A stretch of 64,000 bases of DNA from assembly GCA_947259075.1 (NCBI GenBank), contig CAMYKQ010000055.1, positions 1-64,000 on the forward strand, written 5' to 3'. The DNA is from an uncultured Gammaproteobacteria bacterium (GTDB lineage Bacteria > Pseudomonadota > Gammaproteobacteria > DRLM01). The translations under genes and the position numbers were made by a program. The notes below the pieces were generated by a model, which saw only the letters and a program-made list of their open reading frames with translations, ran no database searches and was not told the origin of the DNA. Below, piece after piece: positions 41,164 through 50,722 of the stretch (the first letter of the stretch is position 1; every line of letters begins with the position of its first letter).

Positions 41164-42927
41164 ATGAAGCGTCCGTCCCACCCCGCTCTCGTGCTGCCGA
41201 ACTTGCCGCGGCGGCGTTTTCTGCAAGGCTTGGCCGCCGGCGGCGTGCTCGCGGGCTTGGCGCCGCTGCTCAAACCGGCGCGGGCGCAAGCGGCGGCCGC
41301 CGCGGCGAGCGGTTACGCCCCCGAGCTGAGGGGTACGGAATTCGATTTGACCATTGCCGAGAGCCGGGTCAACTTCACCGGCGCGCCGTGCATCGCGACG
41401 ACCGTGAACGGCTCCTTGCCCGCACCGACCCTGCGCTGGCGCGAAGGCGACACCGTCACCATCCGCGTGACCAATCGCTTGCGTGAAGACACCTCCATTC
41501 ATTGGCACGGCATGATCCTGCCTTCTCAAATGGACGGGGTGCCGGGCATCAGCTTCAAGGGCATCGCGCCGGGCGAAACCTTTACCTATCGCTTCAAGGT
41601 CGCGCAAAGCGGCACCTATTGGTATCACTCGCACTCCGGCATGCAAGAGCAGACCGGACTGTTCGGCGCCATCATCATCGATCCCGCCGCCGGCGCCGCG
41701 CGGCGCGCCGAGCGTGATTATGTGGTGCAATTATCCGACTGGACCGATGAAGACCCGATGCGGATCTTCGCCAAGCTCAAAGCCCAGAGCGATTACTACA
41801 ATTTCAATCAGCCCACGGCGGGGAATTTTTTCCGCGATGTCAGCCAGGACGGTCTGACGGCGGCGATGGCCAAGCGCCGCATGTGGAATCAGATGCGCAT
41901 GAATCCGACGGATCTCGCCGACATCTCCGCTTACACCTACACCTATCTCACCAACGGCACCACCCCGGCGGGGAATTGGACGGGTCTGTTCAAGCCCGGC
42001 GAGCGCGTGCGTCTGCGTTTCATCAATGGTTCCGCGATGACGTTTTTCGACGTGCGTATTCCTGGGCTCAAGATGACCGTGGTGCAGAACGACGGCGTCG
42101 ATGTCGAACCGGTCACGGTCGATGAGATGCGCATCGGCGTCGCCGAAACTTATGACGTCATCGTCGAACCCCAGGACGAGGTCTACACCATCTTCGCCCA
42201 GTCTATGGACCGCAGTGGCTATGCGCGCGGCACCTTGGCCGTGCGTGAAGGCATGACGGCCGGCGTGCCCGCCTTGGATGCGCCCGAGCCGCTGAGCATG
42301 GGCGATATGATGGGCGCGATGGGCGGTGGCATGGCCGCGATGCCGCACGGCGGCGATGGCGCCATGGCCATGGATCACGGTGCTCATGCCATGGGCGCGA
42401 CTACGGTGCGCGTGCGTCACGCCACCACGGAATACGGTCCCAGCGTCGATATGCGCGTCGATACGCCGCGCGCCAATCTCGACGATCCGGGCGTGGGTCT
42501 GCGCAACAACGGCCGCCGCGTGCTCACCTATGCCGATCTGCGCACCGTCGGCGGCGCGCTGGACCCGCGCCCCGCGGAGCGCGAAATCGAATTGCATCTC
42601 ACCGGCAATATGGAACGCTACACCTGGTCTCTCGACGGGCTGGAATTCGGCAAGTCCACGCCCGTGCATTTCCGTCACGGCGAACGTCTGCGGGTGATAT
42701 TGCACAACGACACCATGATGACCCATCCCATGCATTTGCACGGCATGTGGAGCGAGCTGGAAAACGCCAAGGGCGAATTTCAAGCGCGCAAACACACCAT
42801 CAGCGTGCAACCGGCGCAGCGCATCAGTTTTCTCGTCACCGCGGACGCGCCCGGCCGCTGGGCCTGGCACTGCCATCTGCTCTATCACATGGATGCGGGC
42901 ATGTTCCGCCAGGTGGTGGTGGCATGA
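41164..42927 (+). CDS. copA: CopA/PcoA-type multicopper oxidase
   Basis: The 587-residue product has a Tat signal (LPRRRFLQGLAAGG), so it is exported folded with copper. All four copper-ligand motifs are present: HWHGM and YWYHSHSG near the N-terminus, HPMHLHGMW and the type-1 motif WHCHLLYHMDAGM at the end. A Met-rich insert (about residues 378-420, MGDMMGAMGGGMAAMPHGGDGAMAMDHGAHAM in pieces) is typical of copper-resistance enzymes that oxidise Cu+ to Cu2+ in the periplasm. Ends overlap copB by 4 bp (ATGA). The name copA here is the oxidase, not the P-type ATPase. Confidence 0.95.
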   Translation: MKRPSHPALVLPNLPRRRFLQGLAAGGVLAGLAPLLKPARAQAAAAAASGYAPELRGTEFDLTIAESRVNFTGAPCIATTVNGSLPAPTLRWREGDTVTIRVTNRLREDTSIHWHGMILPSQMDGVPGISFKGIAPGETFTYRFKVAQSGTYWYHSHSGMQEQTGLFGAIIIDPAAGAARRAERDYVVQLSDWTDEDPMRIFAKLKAQSDYYNFNQPTAGNFFRDVSQDGLTAAMAKRRMWNQMRMNPTDLADISAYTYTYLTNGTTPAGNWTGLFKPGERVRLRFINGSAMTFFDVRIPGLKMTVVQNDGVDVEPVTVDEMRIGVAETYDVIVEPQDEVYTIFAQSMDRSGYARGTLAVREGMTAGVPALDAPEPLSMGDMMGAMGGGMAAMPHGGDGAMAMDHGAHAMGATTVRVRHATTEYGPSVDMRVDTPRANLDDPGVGLRNNGRRVLTYADLRTVGGALDPRPAEREIELHLTGNMERYTWSLDGLEFGKSTPVHFRHGERLRVILHNDTMMTHPMHLHGMWSELENAKGEFQARKHTISVQPAQRISFLVTADAPGRWAWHCHLLYHMDAGMFRQVVVA

Positions 42928-43976
42928 AGCTGCGCGCCTTCACACCCAAAATAACGGATAAGCCGTCTCATCTGCCGGCCCTCGGCGCCGCCGTGCTCTT
43001 GAGTCTGTCCGTGGCGCCGTCGTGGGCGCAAGACGCGGAGGCCGAGGCGCACGCCGGTCATGGTGCGAGTGCCAAGACTATGGAAGAGATGAATCACGGC
43101 GCCGTGTCTCATGATGCGATGTCCATGGAGATGGACATGAATATGGATGATATGTCCACTATGGATAGGAACGGCGAGATGGCGCCCGGCATGACGCATG
43201 AAGGCGCGGCGCTGGAGAAGAAGGATGACATGACGGACAGGGGCGCCATGTCCATGCAAGGGGGCGCGGCGCCACTTGATGCGCGTGACCCGCATGCATA
43301 TTCCGGCGGCCATGACTTCGGGCCTTTCCCGTTGCGGCTCGCTGATAGACACAATTTCGGCGCGCTCTTGGTCGATCGCTTAGAGGCGGTGCGCGCGGAT
43401 GACGATGACTTCGTCGCTTACGATCTGCAAGCGCGTTACGGCCGTGACTATGACCGGCTGGTATTGAAGGCCGAGGGCGATGTCAGTGACGGCGCATTAG
43501 AGGAAGGCAGTACGCAATTGCTGTGGGGCCATGCCGTGGCGCCATTCTGGGATACGCAGCTGGGTCTGCGTTACGACACGGGTGAGGCGCCGGATCAAGG
43601 CTGGCTGGCATTCGGTATTCAAGGGCTGGCGCCCTATTGGTTCGAAGTGGATGCCGCGGCCTATGTGGGTGCGGCGGGCCGCGGCGCCGTGAGCGTAGAG
43701 GCGGAATACGAACTGCTATTGACGCAAAATTTGATCTTGCAGCCGCACGTCGAGATGACGGCCTACGCCAAGGACGATGGTGAACGCGGGCTGGGTTCGG
43801 GCCTGTCCGATGTGGTGCTGGGCTTGCGGCTGCGTTATGAGATTCGCCGTGAATTCGCGCCTTACATCGGCATGGAATGGGTCGGCACCTACGGCGGCAG
43901 CGCGGATTATGCCCGCGCCGCGGGCAAGAATACGGATGAGATGCGGGTCGTGGCGGGGCTGCGTTTTTGGTTTTGA
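42924..43976 (+). CDS. copB: CopB/PcoB outer-membrane copper-resistance protein
   Basis: The 350-residue product has a signal peptide (ending APSWA). A Met/His-rich, disordered region follows (about residues 40-120, for example MSMEMDMNMDDMSTMDRNG and HGAVSHDAMS). The C-terminal barrel domain (about 130-350) contains the CopB pattern HDFGPFPLRLADRHNFGALLVDRLE, DLQARYGRDYDRLVLKAEGD and a final LRFWF. It probably binds copper at the outer membrane. It starts in a 4-bp overlap with copA. Confidence 0.95.
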   Translation: MKLRAFTPKITDKPSHLPALGAAVLLSLSVAPSWAQDAEAEAHAGHGASAKTMEEMNHGAVSHDAMSMEMDMNMDDMSTMDRNGEMAPGMTHEGAALEKKDDMTDRGAMSMQGGAAPLDARDPHAYSGGHDFGPFPLRLADRHNFGALLVDRLEAVRADDDDFVAYDLQARYGRDYDRLVLKAEGDVSDGALEEGSTQLLWGHAVAPFWDTQLGLRYDTGEAPDQGWLAFGIQGLAPYWFEVDAAAYVGAAGRGAVSVEAEYELLLTQNLILQPHVEMTAYAKDDGERGLGSGLSDVVLGLRLRYEIRREFAPYIGMEWVGTYGGSADYARAAGKNTDEMRVVAGLRFWF

Positions 43977-44041
43977 GCGGGGCCGTCTTAATTATTTTTC
44001 AACACACCCTATTATTTGTGTAACCGCCGTGGAGCAGCGCC

Positions 44042-44746
44042 ATGCCTGAAATTATTCCCAATTGGCACCCCATCTTCGTTCACTTCACCGTGGCCTTATT
44101 CTCGCTGGCGGCAGGGCTGTTCGTCATCACGCCTTTCATTAAGCCACCCTTGCAAGATCAATGGCGCATCGTGGCGCGCTGGGCCTTGTGGTTTGGCGCG
44201 GGCATTACCGTCATCACCGGTTTGAGCGGATGGTACGCCTACAGCACCGTGGCGCATGACGCGCCCTCGCACGCGGCGATGACCGAGCATCGCAACTGGG
44301 CCCTCGCCGCCATCATTCTGTTTCTGTCCCTGGCCGTGTGGTCCGCGCTGCGTGCGCGGCGTAATCAAATAATGGGCGCGAGCTTCGTAGGCCTGATGGC
44401 GGTCGCCGCCGGCTTGTTGGGATCGACCGCCTGGCACGGCGGCGAGCTGGTCTATCGCTATGGCTTGGGCGTGATGTCGCTGCCCAAGACGGATACGCAT
44501 CAGCATGGCGCGGCGGCGCACGGCGCGGAGGGTCACGCGCATGCAGCGGGTGCGTCCGGCATCGGCATGGAAGGCATGCCGGGCATGGATATGGAAAAGG
44601 CGCCTAGTATGAGTTCATCCGCTCAGGGTCATGATGACGGGCATGCGCATGCACACGATGAAGACATGAATCTGGACGGGGAAACTGGTGTGATGAACGA
44701 GGCCGTGCATGAGGCCGGCGGTCACGATGACGGGCACGCGCATTGA
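44042..44746 (+). CDS. DUF2231 membrane protein with histidine-rich tail (paralogue 2)
   Basis: The 234-residue product begins MPEIIPNWHPIFVHFTVALF, has four membrane helices and ends its domain with WHGGELVYRYGLGVMSLPK, matching the gene at 30147 almost motif for motif. The tail holds HQHGAAAHGAEGHAHA, a methionine cluster (GMEGMPGMDMEK) and HDDGHAHAHDED with HDDGHAH at the end. The Met-rich part is unique to this copy and points to Cu+ binding. It follows copB by 65 bp. Confidence 0.8.
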   Translation: MPEIIPNWHPIFVHFTVALFSLAAGLFVITPFIKPPLQDQWRIVARWALWFGAGITVITGLSGWYAYSTVAHDAPSHAAMTEHRNWALAAIILFLSLAVWSALRARRNQIMGASFVGLMAVAAGLLGSTAWHGGELVYRYGLGVMSLPKTDTHQHGAAAHGAEGHAHAAGASGIGMEGMPGMDMEKAPSMSSSAQGHDDGHAHAHDEDMNLDGETGVMNEAVHEAGGHDDGHAH

Positions 44747-44780
44747 TGCAAGGCTGGCCCGCGGTGATGGAGGTGGCGAA

Positions 44781-45218
44781 ATGAAGTGCGGTGTCTGGCT
44801 AGTGATGCTGGCGCTGGCGGTAACGATAACGCCGGCTTATGCGGCGGGAAAGCATGTGCGTGAGCTGCCCCAGCATACCATCATGGGGCAGGGGGGCGAT
44901 GAAGGGGCGCATCTGCCGGCGGTGGATGAGGTCCGTGGCGATATCGCCGCATTAGGTTCATTGACGCAGCGGCTGCGGGCGACGCAAGACCAGGCCGAGC
45001 GCCGTGATTTGGTACAGCAATATCAGCTTGCAATGAGCCAGGCCATGACCCGCTTGCGCGGGCAGCATGGCGCGCTTGCGCGGGGTGCGGCCGGGCCTGT
45101 CACGGCGCCCGCGACGGCCCTGATGGAGCTGCGGCATCGCATGGCGGATCAAATCGATCCGCTACAGCAAATGCTGGAGGAGATGATGGCGTTGCAGTTC
45201 GCGCTGCTGGGGCTTTGA
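44781..45218 (+). CDS. Periplasmic helical protein of the copper island
   Basis: GGAGG precedes the ATG at 44781. The 145-residue product has a signal peptide (ending PAYAA) and then a helical region rich in Met, Gln and Arg (RGDIAALGSLTQRLRATQDQAERRDLVQQYQLAMSQAMTRLRG and MADQIDPLQQMLEEMMALQFALLGL in pieces). The family is not recognised. Similar Met-bearing helical proteins occur in copper loci (CopG/ CnrR-like metal binders), but no specific motif supports a function. Confidence 0.6.
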   Translation: MKCGVWLVMLALAVTITPAYAAGKHVRELPQHTIMGQGGDEGAHLPAVDEVRGDIAALGSLTQRLRATQDQAERRDLVQQYQLAMSQAMTRLRGQHGALARGAAGPVTAPATALMELRHRMADQIDPLQQMLEEMMALQFALLGL

Positions 45219-45251
45219 CGCGACGCAAGCGGCGTTAACCCCAAAGGGGGG

Positions 45252-45383
45252 ATGACGATGATGCACGAGATGAACGATTGGCATTGGGGTTTTGGTTTTG
45301 GCCACTGGGCGCTAGGTATTCTATTTTGGCTGGTGATTATCCTGGCGATCGCCGCGCTGATCAAATACGTGGTTCGTAAGTGA
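45252..45383 (+). CDS. 43-residue single-helix membrane peptide
   Basis: AAAGGGGGG lies just before ATG 45252. The peptide has a His/Trp/Met-rich head (MTMMHEMNDWHWGFGFGHW), one hydrophobic helix (LGILFWLVIILAIAALI) and a basic end (KYVVRK). It is flanked by copper genes on the same strand with short gaps (33 bp and 34 bp), so translation is plausible. Such W/H-headed mini-proteins sit in many metal-resistance operons; function unknown. Confidence 0.55.
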   Translation: MTMMHEMNDWHWGFGFGHWALGILFWLVIILAIAALIKYVVRK

Positions 45384-45417
45384 GGCGCGCTATATATCAA
45401 GCTAAAGGAATTACGCC

Positions 45418-46485
45418 ATGATGAAATTCATGAGTTCCATGCTCGCGGTGATGTTGTTGGCTTCCTATGGCGCCACGGCCGCGCCATTACTGTACGTGCC
45501 CACTGGCGAGGCCAATGATCTGGTGATCATTGATGTGCGAAGCGATAGCATCGTTGGCCGCATTGATGAATTGGAAAACGCGCACGGTCTCGCCGCCAGT
45601 GCCAAGAGTGACTATCTCGTGGCCGGCAGCATGCAGCAGATAGACGCCAGCGGGTCACGAGCCGCGGGCAGACCCGCCGCCGTGAGTGAGGCCGAGCATG
45701 CGGCGCATCATGCCGCCGGTACCGAGAGCGCGGCCCCGGCCCCGGCCAGTCCCAGTTATCTGGCCATCATCCATCCCAAACACGGCCACGTCATGCGCCG
45801 CGTCGAGGTGCGCGCTTTGACGCACCACACCGCGGTGGCGCCCGATGGCAAAACCGCCATCGCCGTGCATTCCGGCGCGGGCGGCATCTCGGTCGTTGAT
45901 CTGGACACGATGGCGGTGGTGAAAACCGTGCAGACCGGTGAGTGGCCCAATTATGCCGTGTTCAGCGGCGACGGCCGGCGTTTGTATGTCTCCAATGCGC
46001 GCAGCGGCACGGTCAGTGAGCTCGATACTCGCGATTGGAGCGTGCTGCGTGATGTCGCCGCGGGCAAGGAACCTGAACATTTGGCGCTGGCGCCCAAGGA
46101 TGACAGCAGACTTTACGTCGTCGATGTTGCCGCTGGCGCGGTGGCGGCGGTGGATCTGCGCAAAGCCGAGGTGGTCAAACGCTATCAGATCGGCGCGGAG
46201 ACGCACGGTGCCGCTCTCTCCGCGGATGGGCGCTGGCTGTTCGCCTCAAGCAAGGGCGAGGGGAGGCTGGTGCGCATCGACCTCAGTAACGATGAGCAAC
46301 TTGCCATTGATTTGCGGCCCGCGCCCTATCACGTGGAATACGCCGCCGCCGTCAACAAGCTCTATGTGTCCAGCCGTAAGAATCCGCTGATTTGGGTGAT
46401 CGATCCCGCGAGTTTGCGGATATTGAAGGAAATTGATATTGGCGCGGGTGTCGCGCATCAGATGGTGATACTCGATAGGGAATGA
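45418..46485 (+). CDS. YncE-like beta-propeller protein
   Basis: The 355-residue product has a signal peptide (ending GATAA) and YVTN/YncE-type blades: [105 protein letters not shown] and [27 protein letters not shown]. An inserted loop (about residues 80-118, [20 protein letters not shown]) is rich in Ala and His. It is presumably periplasmic and may bind a partner or metal. AAAGGA lies upstream of two adjacent ATGs. Confidence 0.8.
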   Translation: MMKFMSSMLAVMLLASYGATAAPLLYVPTGEANDLVIIDVRSDSIVGRIDELENAHGLAASAKSDYLVAGSMQQIDASGSRAAGRPAAVSEAEHAAHHAAGTESAAPAPASPSYLAIIHPKHGHVMRRVEVRALTHHTAVAPDGKTAIAVHSGAGGISVVDLDTMAVVKTVQTGEWPNYAVFSGDGRRLYVSNARSGTVSELDTRDWSVLRDVAAGKEPEHLALAPKDDSRLYVVDVAAGAVAAVDLRKAEVVKRYQIGAETHGAALSADGRWLFASSKGEGRLVRIDLSNDEQLAIDLRPAPYHVEYAAAVNKLYVSSRKNPLIWVIDPASLRILKEIDIGAGVAHQMVILDRE

Positions 46486-46510
46486 GCGATCGCATCTTAA
46501 GGAGGCTGAT

Positions 46511-49006
46511 ATGGCGCCGCTAAAAGATCCCGTTTGCGGTATGGATGTCACTACGGCTTCAGCGCATCACGCCGAACATGCGGGGCGGCGCTATTATTTT
46601 TGCAGCGCTAACTGCCTGCAAAAATTTAAGCGGGCGCCGCGGTCATATAGCCAAGGCGCGGCGGGGCGGGATCATGTCCAGCACCATGCCGCCGAGGATG
46701 ACGTCGTAGACAAGGCGCCCGTGATGCGGCCGCACGCGATGCTGGACTCATCCACTAAAAACCAACGGCGGGATGCCCCCACCCTCTACACCTGTCCCAT
46801 GCATCCCGAAGTTCAGCAAGCTGGCCCAGGCGCTTGCCCGAAATGCGGTATGGCGCTGGAACCGCTGGCGCCGTCCGCGCCCGCGGCGCAGACCGAATAC
46901 ACCTGCCCCATGCACCCGGAGGTGGTACAGGATCATCCCGGGAATTGCCCTAAGTGCGGCATGACGCTGGAGCCGCGCACGGTGGCGGCGGGAGAGGAAG
47001 ACAACGCCGAGCTGCGTGATATGACCCGCCGTTTTTGGATCAGCGCGGTGCTTGCCATCCCCGTGTTCTTCAGCGCCATGGGCGCGGAGTTTTGGCCGGA
47101 GTCCTTCGCGGAGATCGTGCAGCCGCGCACGCGGCAGTGGCTGGAGCTGCTGCTGGCGACGCCGGTGGTGCTGTGGGGCGGCTGGCCCTTCTTCGTGCGC
47201 GGCTGGCGCTCGCTGCTCACGCGCAATCTCAATATGTTCACCCTCATCGGCTTAGGGATCGCCGTGGCCTGGGGCTATAGCGTGGTGGCGGTTCTCGTCC
47301 CCGGTATCTTCCCGCGCGCCGTATTTAACGAGCGGGGCGTGGTGCCGGTGTACTTCGAGGCCGCCGCCGTGATTACCGCGCTGGTGCTGCTGGGACAGGT
47401 GCTGGAGCTGCGCGCCCGCAGCCAGACCAATGCCGCCATCAAGCTGTTGCTGGGGCTGGCGCCGAAAACGGCGCGCATCGTCCGCGTCGACGGCAGCGAA
47501 GAAGACATCCCGCTGGAACGGGTGCAACCCGGCGACCGTCTGCGCGTCCGTCCCGGCGAAAAGGTGCCGGTGGACGGCACGGTGGCCGAAGGGCAGAGTA
47601 ACGTCGATGAATCCATGGTCACCGGCGAACCGGTCCCGGTGGAAAAACGTGCCGGCGCCAAGCTCATCGGCGCCACGGTGAACGGCACCGGCGGTCTGCT
47701 GATGACGGCGGAGAAGGTCGGCAGCGAAACCCTGCTGGCGCAGATCGTCCGCATGGTGGCGGAGGCGCAGCGTTCCCGCGCGCCGATCCAGAAGTTGGCG
47801 GATGTGGTATCCGGGTATTTCGTCCCGGCGGTGGTGCTCATCGCCGTCATCACGCTCATCGTTTGGGGGATGTTCGGGCCGGAACCGCGTCTGGCCCATG
47901 CCGTGATCAACGCCGTGGCCGTGCTCATCATCGCCTGTCCCTGCGCCCTGGGGTTGGCGACGCCGGTGTCGATCATGGTGGGCACCGGGCGCGGCGCGAT
48001 GATGGGGGTGTTGTTCAAGAACGCCGAGGCGCTGGAGGTCATGCGCAAGGTCGACACCCTGGTGGTGGACAAGACCGGTACTCTTACCGAAGGCCGCCCC
48101 GAGCTGGTGAGCGTGACCCCGGCCACGGACTTCGATGAACAAGAGATCGTGCGCCTGGCCGCCAGCGTCGAACGCGCCAGCGAGCATCCGCTGGCCGCCG
48201 CCATAGTCCGCGGCGCGGAGCAGCGTGGCGCGCCGCTGGTAACGGCGGAAGATTTTCAATCCGTTACCGGCAAGGGCGTCACTGGAGTGGTGGACGGCCG
48301 CAAGCTGGCCCTGGGCAATCTCAAATTATTACAGGGGCTCGGTATCGATGCGGGCGATCTGCCGGCTAAGGCCGATGCCCTGCGCGGCGAGGGCCAGACG
48401 GTGATGTTTCTCGGCATCGATGGCCGCGCCGCCGGACTCATAGGCGTGGCCGATCCGATCAAGGCCACTACGGCTGAGGCGATCAAATTGCTGCACGGTG
48501 AAGGAATCCGCATTGTCATGCTCACCGGCGACAGCCGCAAGACCGCCGAGGCGGTGGCCGCCAAGCTCAACATCGATGAGATCCATGCCGAGGTGTTGCC
48601 GGATCAAAAGGCCGGCGTGGTCAAGCAGCTGCAGGCCGAAGGCCGCATCGTCGCCATGGCCGGTGATGGTATCAATGACGCGCCGGCCCTGGCCCAGGCC
48701 CAAGTGGGCATCGCCATGGGCACCGGCACCGATGTCGCCATGGAGAGCGCGGGGGTGACGCTGGTCAAGGGGGATTTACGCGGCATCGTCCGCGCCCGGC
48801 GGCTGTCGCGCGCCACCATGCGCAATATCCGTCAGAACCTGTTCTTCGCCTTCATCTACAACGCGCTGGGTGTGCCCGTGGCGGCCGGCGTGCTCTATCC
48901 CGTCTTCGGTCTGCTGCTCTCGCCGATGATCGCCGCGGCGGCCATGAGCTTCAGCTCGGTGTCGGTGATCGCTAATGCGCTACGGTTGAAGCGTGTCAGT
49001 CTGTAA
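46511..49006 (+). CDS. Copper/silver P-type ATPase with YHS and two metal-binding domains
   Basis: The 831-residue product begins with a YHS-type domain ([12 protein letters not shown] and [13 protein letters not shown], residues about 6-45). Two copies of the heavy-metal-binding motif [19 protein letters not shown] follow (about 92-165). Eight membrane helices then carry [10 protein letters not shown], and the soluble loops have [13 protein letters not shown], a GDGINDAP hinge and the HP motif ([10 protein letters not shown]). The combination lacks the classic HMA domain and resembles SilP/CopA-2-like ATPases that load periplasmic or membrane proteins with Cu+ or export it. Adjacent gene gap is 32 bp. 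Confidence 0.93.
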   Translation: MAPLKDPVCGMDVTTASAHHAEHAGRRYYFCSANCLQKFKRAPRSYSQGAAGRDHVQHHAAEDDVVDKAPVMRPHAMLDSSTKNQRRDAPTLYTCPMHPEVQQAGPGACPKCGMALEPLAPSAPAAQTEYTCPMHPEVVQDHPGNCPKCGMTLEPRTVAAGEEDNAELRDMTRRFWISAVLAIPVFFSAMGAEFWPESFAEIVQPRTRQWLELLLATPVVLWGGWPFFVRGWRSLLTRNLNMFTLIGLGIAVAWGYSVVAVLVPGIFPRAVFNERGVVPVYFEAAAVITALVLLGQVLELRARSQTNAAIKLLLGLAPKTARIVRVDGSEEDIPLERVQPGDRLRVRPGEKVPVDGTVAEGQSNVDESMVTGEPVPVEKRAGAKLIGATVNGTGGLLMTAEKVGSETLLAQIVRMVAEAQRSRAPIQKLADVVSGYFVPAVVLIAVITLIVWGMFGPEPRLAHAVINAVAVLIIACPCALGLATPVSIMVGTGRGAMMGVLFKNAEALEVMRKVDTLVVDKTGTLTEGRPELVSVTPATDFDEQEIVRLAASVERASEHPLAAAIVRGAEQRGAPLVTAEDFQSVTGKGVTGVVDGRKLALGNLKLLQGLGIDAGDLPAKADALRGEGQTVMFLGIDGRAAGLIGVADPIKATTAEAIKLLHGEGIRIVMLTGDSRKTAEAVAAKLNIDEIHAEVLPDQKAGVVKQLQAEGRIVAMAGDGINDAPALAQAQVGIAMGTGTDVAMESAGVTLVKGDLRGIVRARRLSRATMRNIRQNLFFAFIYNALGVPVAAGVLYPVFGLLLSPMIAAAAMSFSSVSVIANALRLKRVSL

Positions 49007-49037
49007 GTGGCAGGTGAATAAAGGAGGTGGTGGATAG

Positions 49038-49250
49038 ATGAAGAGGAATGTCGAGCATGGCGAGGCGCGGTGGCGTTCGCGTTCCGGTCTGGTACTGATC
49101 GGCTTCGCGGCGGTCGCCGGGTTTTTTTTGCTCAGCGAACACCGCGCCCACGCGCTGGGGTGGCTGCCCTGGCTGATCTTGCTCGCCTGTCCGCTGTTGC
49201 ATGTCTTCATGCACGGCGGCCATGGCAAAGAAGAGCACCGTCATGACTGA
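49038..49250 (+). CDS. DUF2933 small membrane protein
   Basis: GGAGGTGG lies before the ATG. The 70-residue product has two short hydrophobic segments (SGLVLIGFAAVAGFFLLSEH and LPWLILLACPLLHVFMHGGHG) and a His-rich end (HGGHGKEEHRHD), which fits DUF2933, a family seen in copper and mercury resistance operons. It overlaps the next gene by 8 bp. Confidence 0.85.
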   Translation: MKRNVEHGEARWRSRSGLVLIGFAAVAGFFLLSEHRAHALGWLPWLILLACPLLHVFMHGGHGKEEHRHD

Positions 49251-49887
49251 ATCGTCAGGCTATGGCCTCTGGTCGCTGGTGATCATCAACTCGCTGGTGT
49301 TCATCTTCTTCGCCTTCAGTTTCTTCAACCCGCAGACGAAACGCGACTGGCGCTCCTTCGGCGCCTTCTCGGCGTTTCTAGTGGCGCTGTTCACCGAGAT
49401 GTACGGTTTTCCCCTGACGATTTATTTTCTTTCGGGTTGGTTGCAGAGCCACTATCCGCAGGTGGATTGGTTGTCCCATGATGCGGGACATCTAATGGAG
49501 ATGTTGTTCGGTTGGCGCGCTAACCCCCATTGGGGGCCGTTTCATATTCTGAGCATGATCTTCATCGGTGGCGGGTTCTGGTTGCTGGCCTCCGCCTGGC
49601 AAGTGCTGTACCCGGCGCGGAGTGCCCGCAATTTAGCCACTACCGGACCCTATGCCCGGATCCGCCATCCGCAATATGTGGCATTCATCCTTATCATGTT
49701 CGGCTTCCTGCTGCAGTGGCCGACGCTACTCACGCTGCTGATGTTCCCCGTGCTGGTCTCCATGTGTGTCAGGCTGGCGCGTTATGAAGAGAACCTGGCG
49801 CGGGCGGAGTTCGCTGATAGGTACGCGCGTTACGCCGCGCATACGCCCGGATTTTTTCCGTCCTTCGGGCAAGTGCCGAGACCTTAG
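49243..49887 (+). CDS. Isoprenylcysteine carboxyl methyltransferase-like membrane protein
   Basis: The 214-residue product has about five helices and the ICMT/PEMT-like motif near the C-terminus: TTGPYARIRHPQYVAFILIMFGFLLQWPT followed by RYEENLARAEFADRYARYAAHTPGFFPS, where an acidic pair and R-H-P-Q-Y form the SAM/substrate site. In bacteria such genes (often called mdeA-like or DUF1295-related) accompany copper and heavy-metal efflux operons; the substrate is unknown. It overlaps the upstream gene by 8 bp. Confidence 0.8.
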   Translation: MTESSGYGLWSLVIINSLVFIFFAFSFFNPQTKRDWRSFGAFSAFLVALFTEMYGFPLTIYFLSGWLQSHYPQVDWLSHDAGHLMEMLFGWRANPHWGPFHILSMIFIGGGFWLLASAWQVLYPARSARNLATTGPYARIRHPQYVAFILIMFGFLLQWPTLLTLLMFPVLVSMCVRLARYEENLARAEFADRYARYAAHTPGFFPSFGQVPRP

Positions 49888-50000
49888 GCGTAGTGGTGAT
49901 GTTGTAAGTGACGAAGATTTTCTTGTGCTTGTAGTGACGCGCCGCAAGACCCGGGGCACGTAAAAGATTTTGTGGTCGCCTTGCTTCGAAGGAGGAAGCT

Positions 50001-50651
50001 ATGCCATTCCCGCCACATGCCGTCGTGGATATCTATCGTCGACGCGCGCGGCATTACGATGTCAGCGCCAATCTTTATTACCTTCTTGGCTTTCGCGAAT
50101 ACGCCTATCGCCGCAAGGCGGTGGCGGCGCTTAAGCTCCGGCCTGGCGATACCGTCGTCGAGATAGGCTGCGGCACGGGCCTGAATTTTTCACTGCTGCA
50201 AGCGGCGATCGGCCCTGCGGGCCGGTTGATCGGCGTGGATTTGACGGACGCGATGCTGGAACAGGCGCGGCGGCGGGTGCGGGCGCAAGCTTGGTCCAAT
50301 GTGGAGTTGGTTCACGGCGACGCGGCGAAGTATGAATTTCCACACGATGTCGCGGGCGTTCTATCCACCTTCGCCATTAGTCTGAGCGCTGATTATGATC
50401 GCATCATTCAGCGCGCCGCCGCCGCGCTGGCCGTGGGGCGGCGCTGCGCCATTCTCGATCTCAAACAACCCGAGCACGCCCCGCCGTGGCTGGTGAAGCT
50501 GGGCGTGTGGCTGACACGGCCGTTCGCCGTCAGCTTGGATATTACCGGGCGGCATGCCTGGGAGTCAGTCGAGAGGTATTTGGTCAATACCTCGTACCAG
50601 GAATATTATTTCGGCTTTGCCTATTTGGCCGTAGGCGAGGCGCCAACGTGA
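50001..50651 (+). CDS. Class I SAM-dependent methyltransferase
   Basis: GAAGGAGGAAGCT precedes the ATG. The 216-residue product has the SAM-binding motif VVEIGCGTGLNFSLL (about residues 50-64), an acidic motif II (LIGVDLTDAML) and HGDAAKYEFP. The fold resembles UbiE/phosphatidylethanolamine N-methyltransferases; PEMT-like activity is possible but the substrate cannot be read from sequence. It sits alone after the copper genes with 113 bp of gene-free DNA before it. Confidence 0.85.
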   Translation: MPFPPHAVVDIYRRRARHYDVSANLYYLLGFREYAYRRKAVAALKLRPGDTVVEIGCGTGLNFSLLQAAIGPAGRLIGVDLTDAMLEQARRRVRAQAWSNVELVHGDAAKYEFPHDVAGVLSTFAISLSADYDRIIQRAAAALAVGRRCAILDLKQPEHAPPWLVKLGVWLTRPFAVSLDITGRHAWESVERYLVNTSYQEYYFGFAYLAVGEAPT

Positions 50652-50722
50652 CGTAAGGCGAAGGTGGCAAGGCCAAGCTTGCTCCGCGGAGCCTATGGGA
50701 TAGAGGGCGCCATTTATCGGCA

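Noticed and set aside
41731..42888. Minus-strand open frame of 385 residues
   Set aside because: Antisense to the multicopper oxidase; its His-rich look comes from the Met codons (ATG/CAT) on the other strand.
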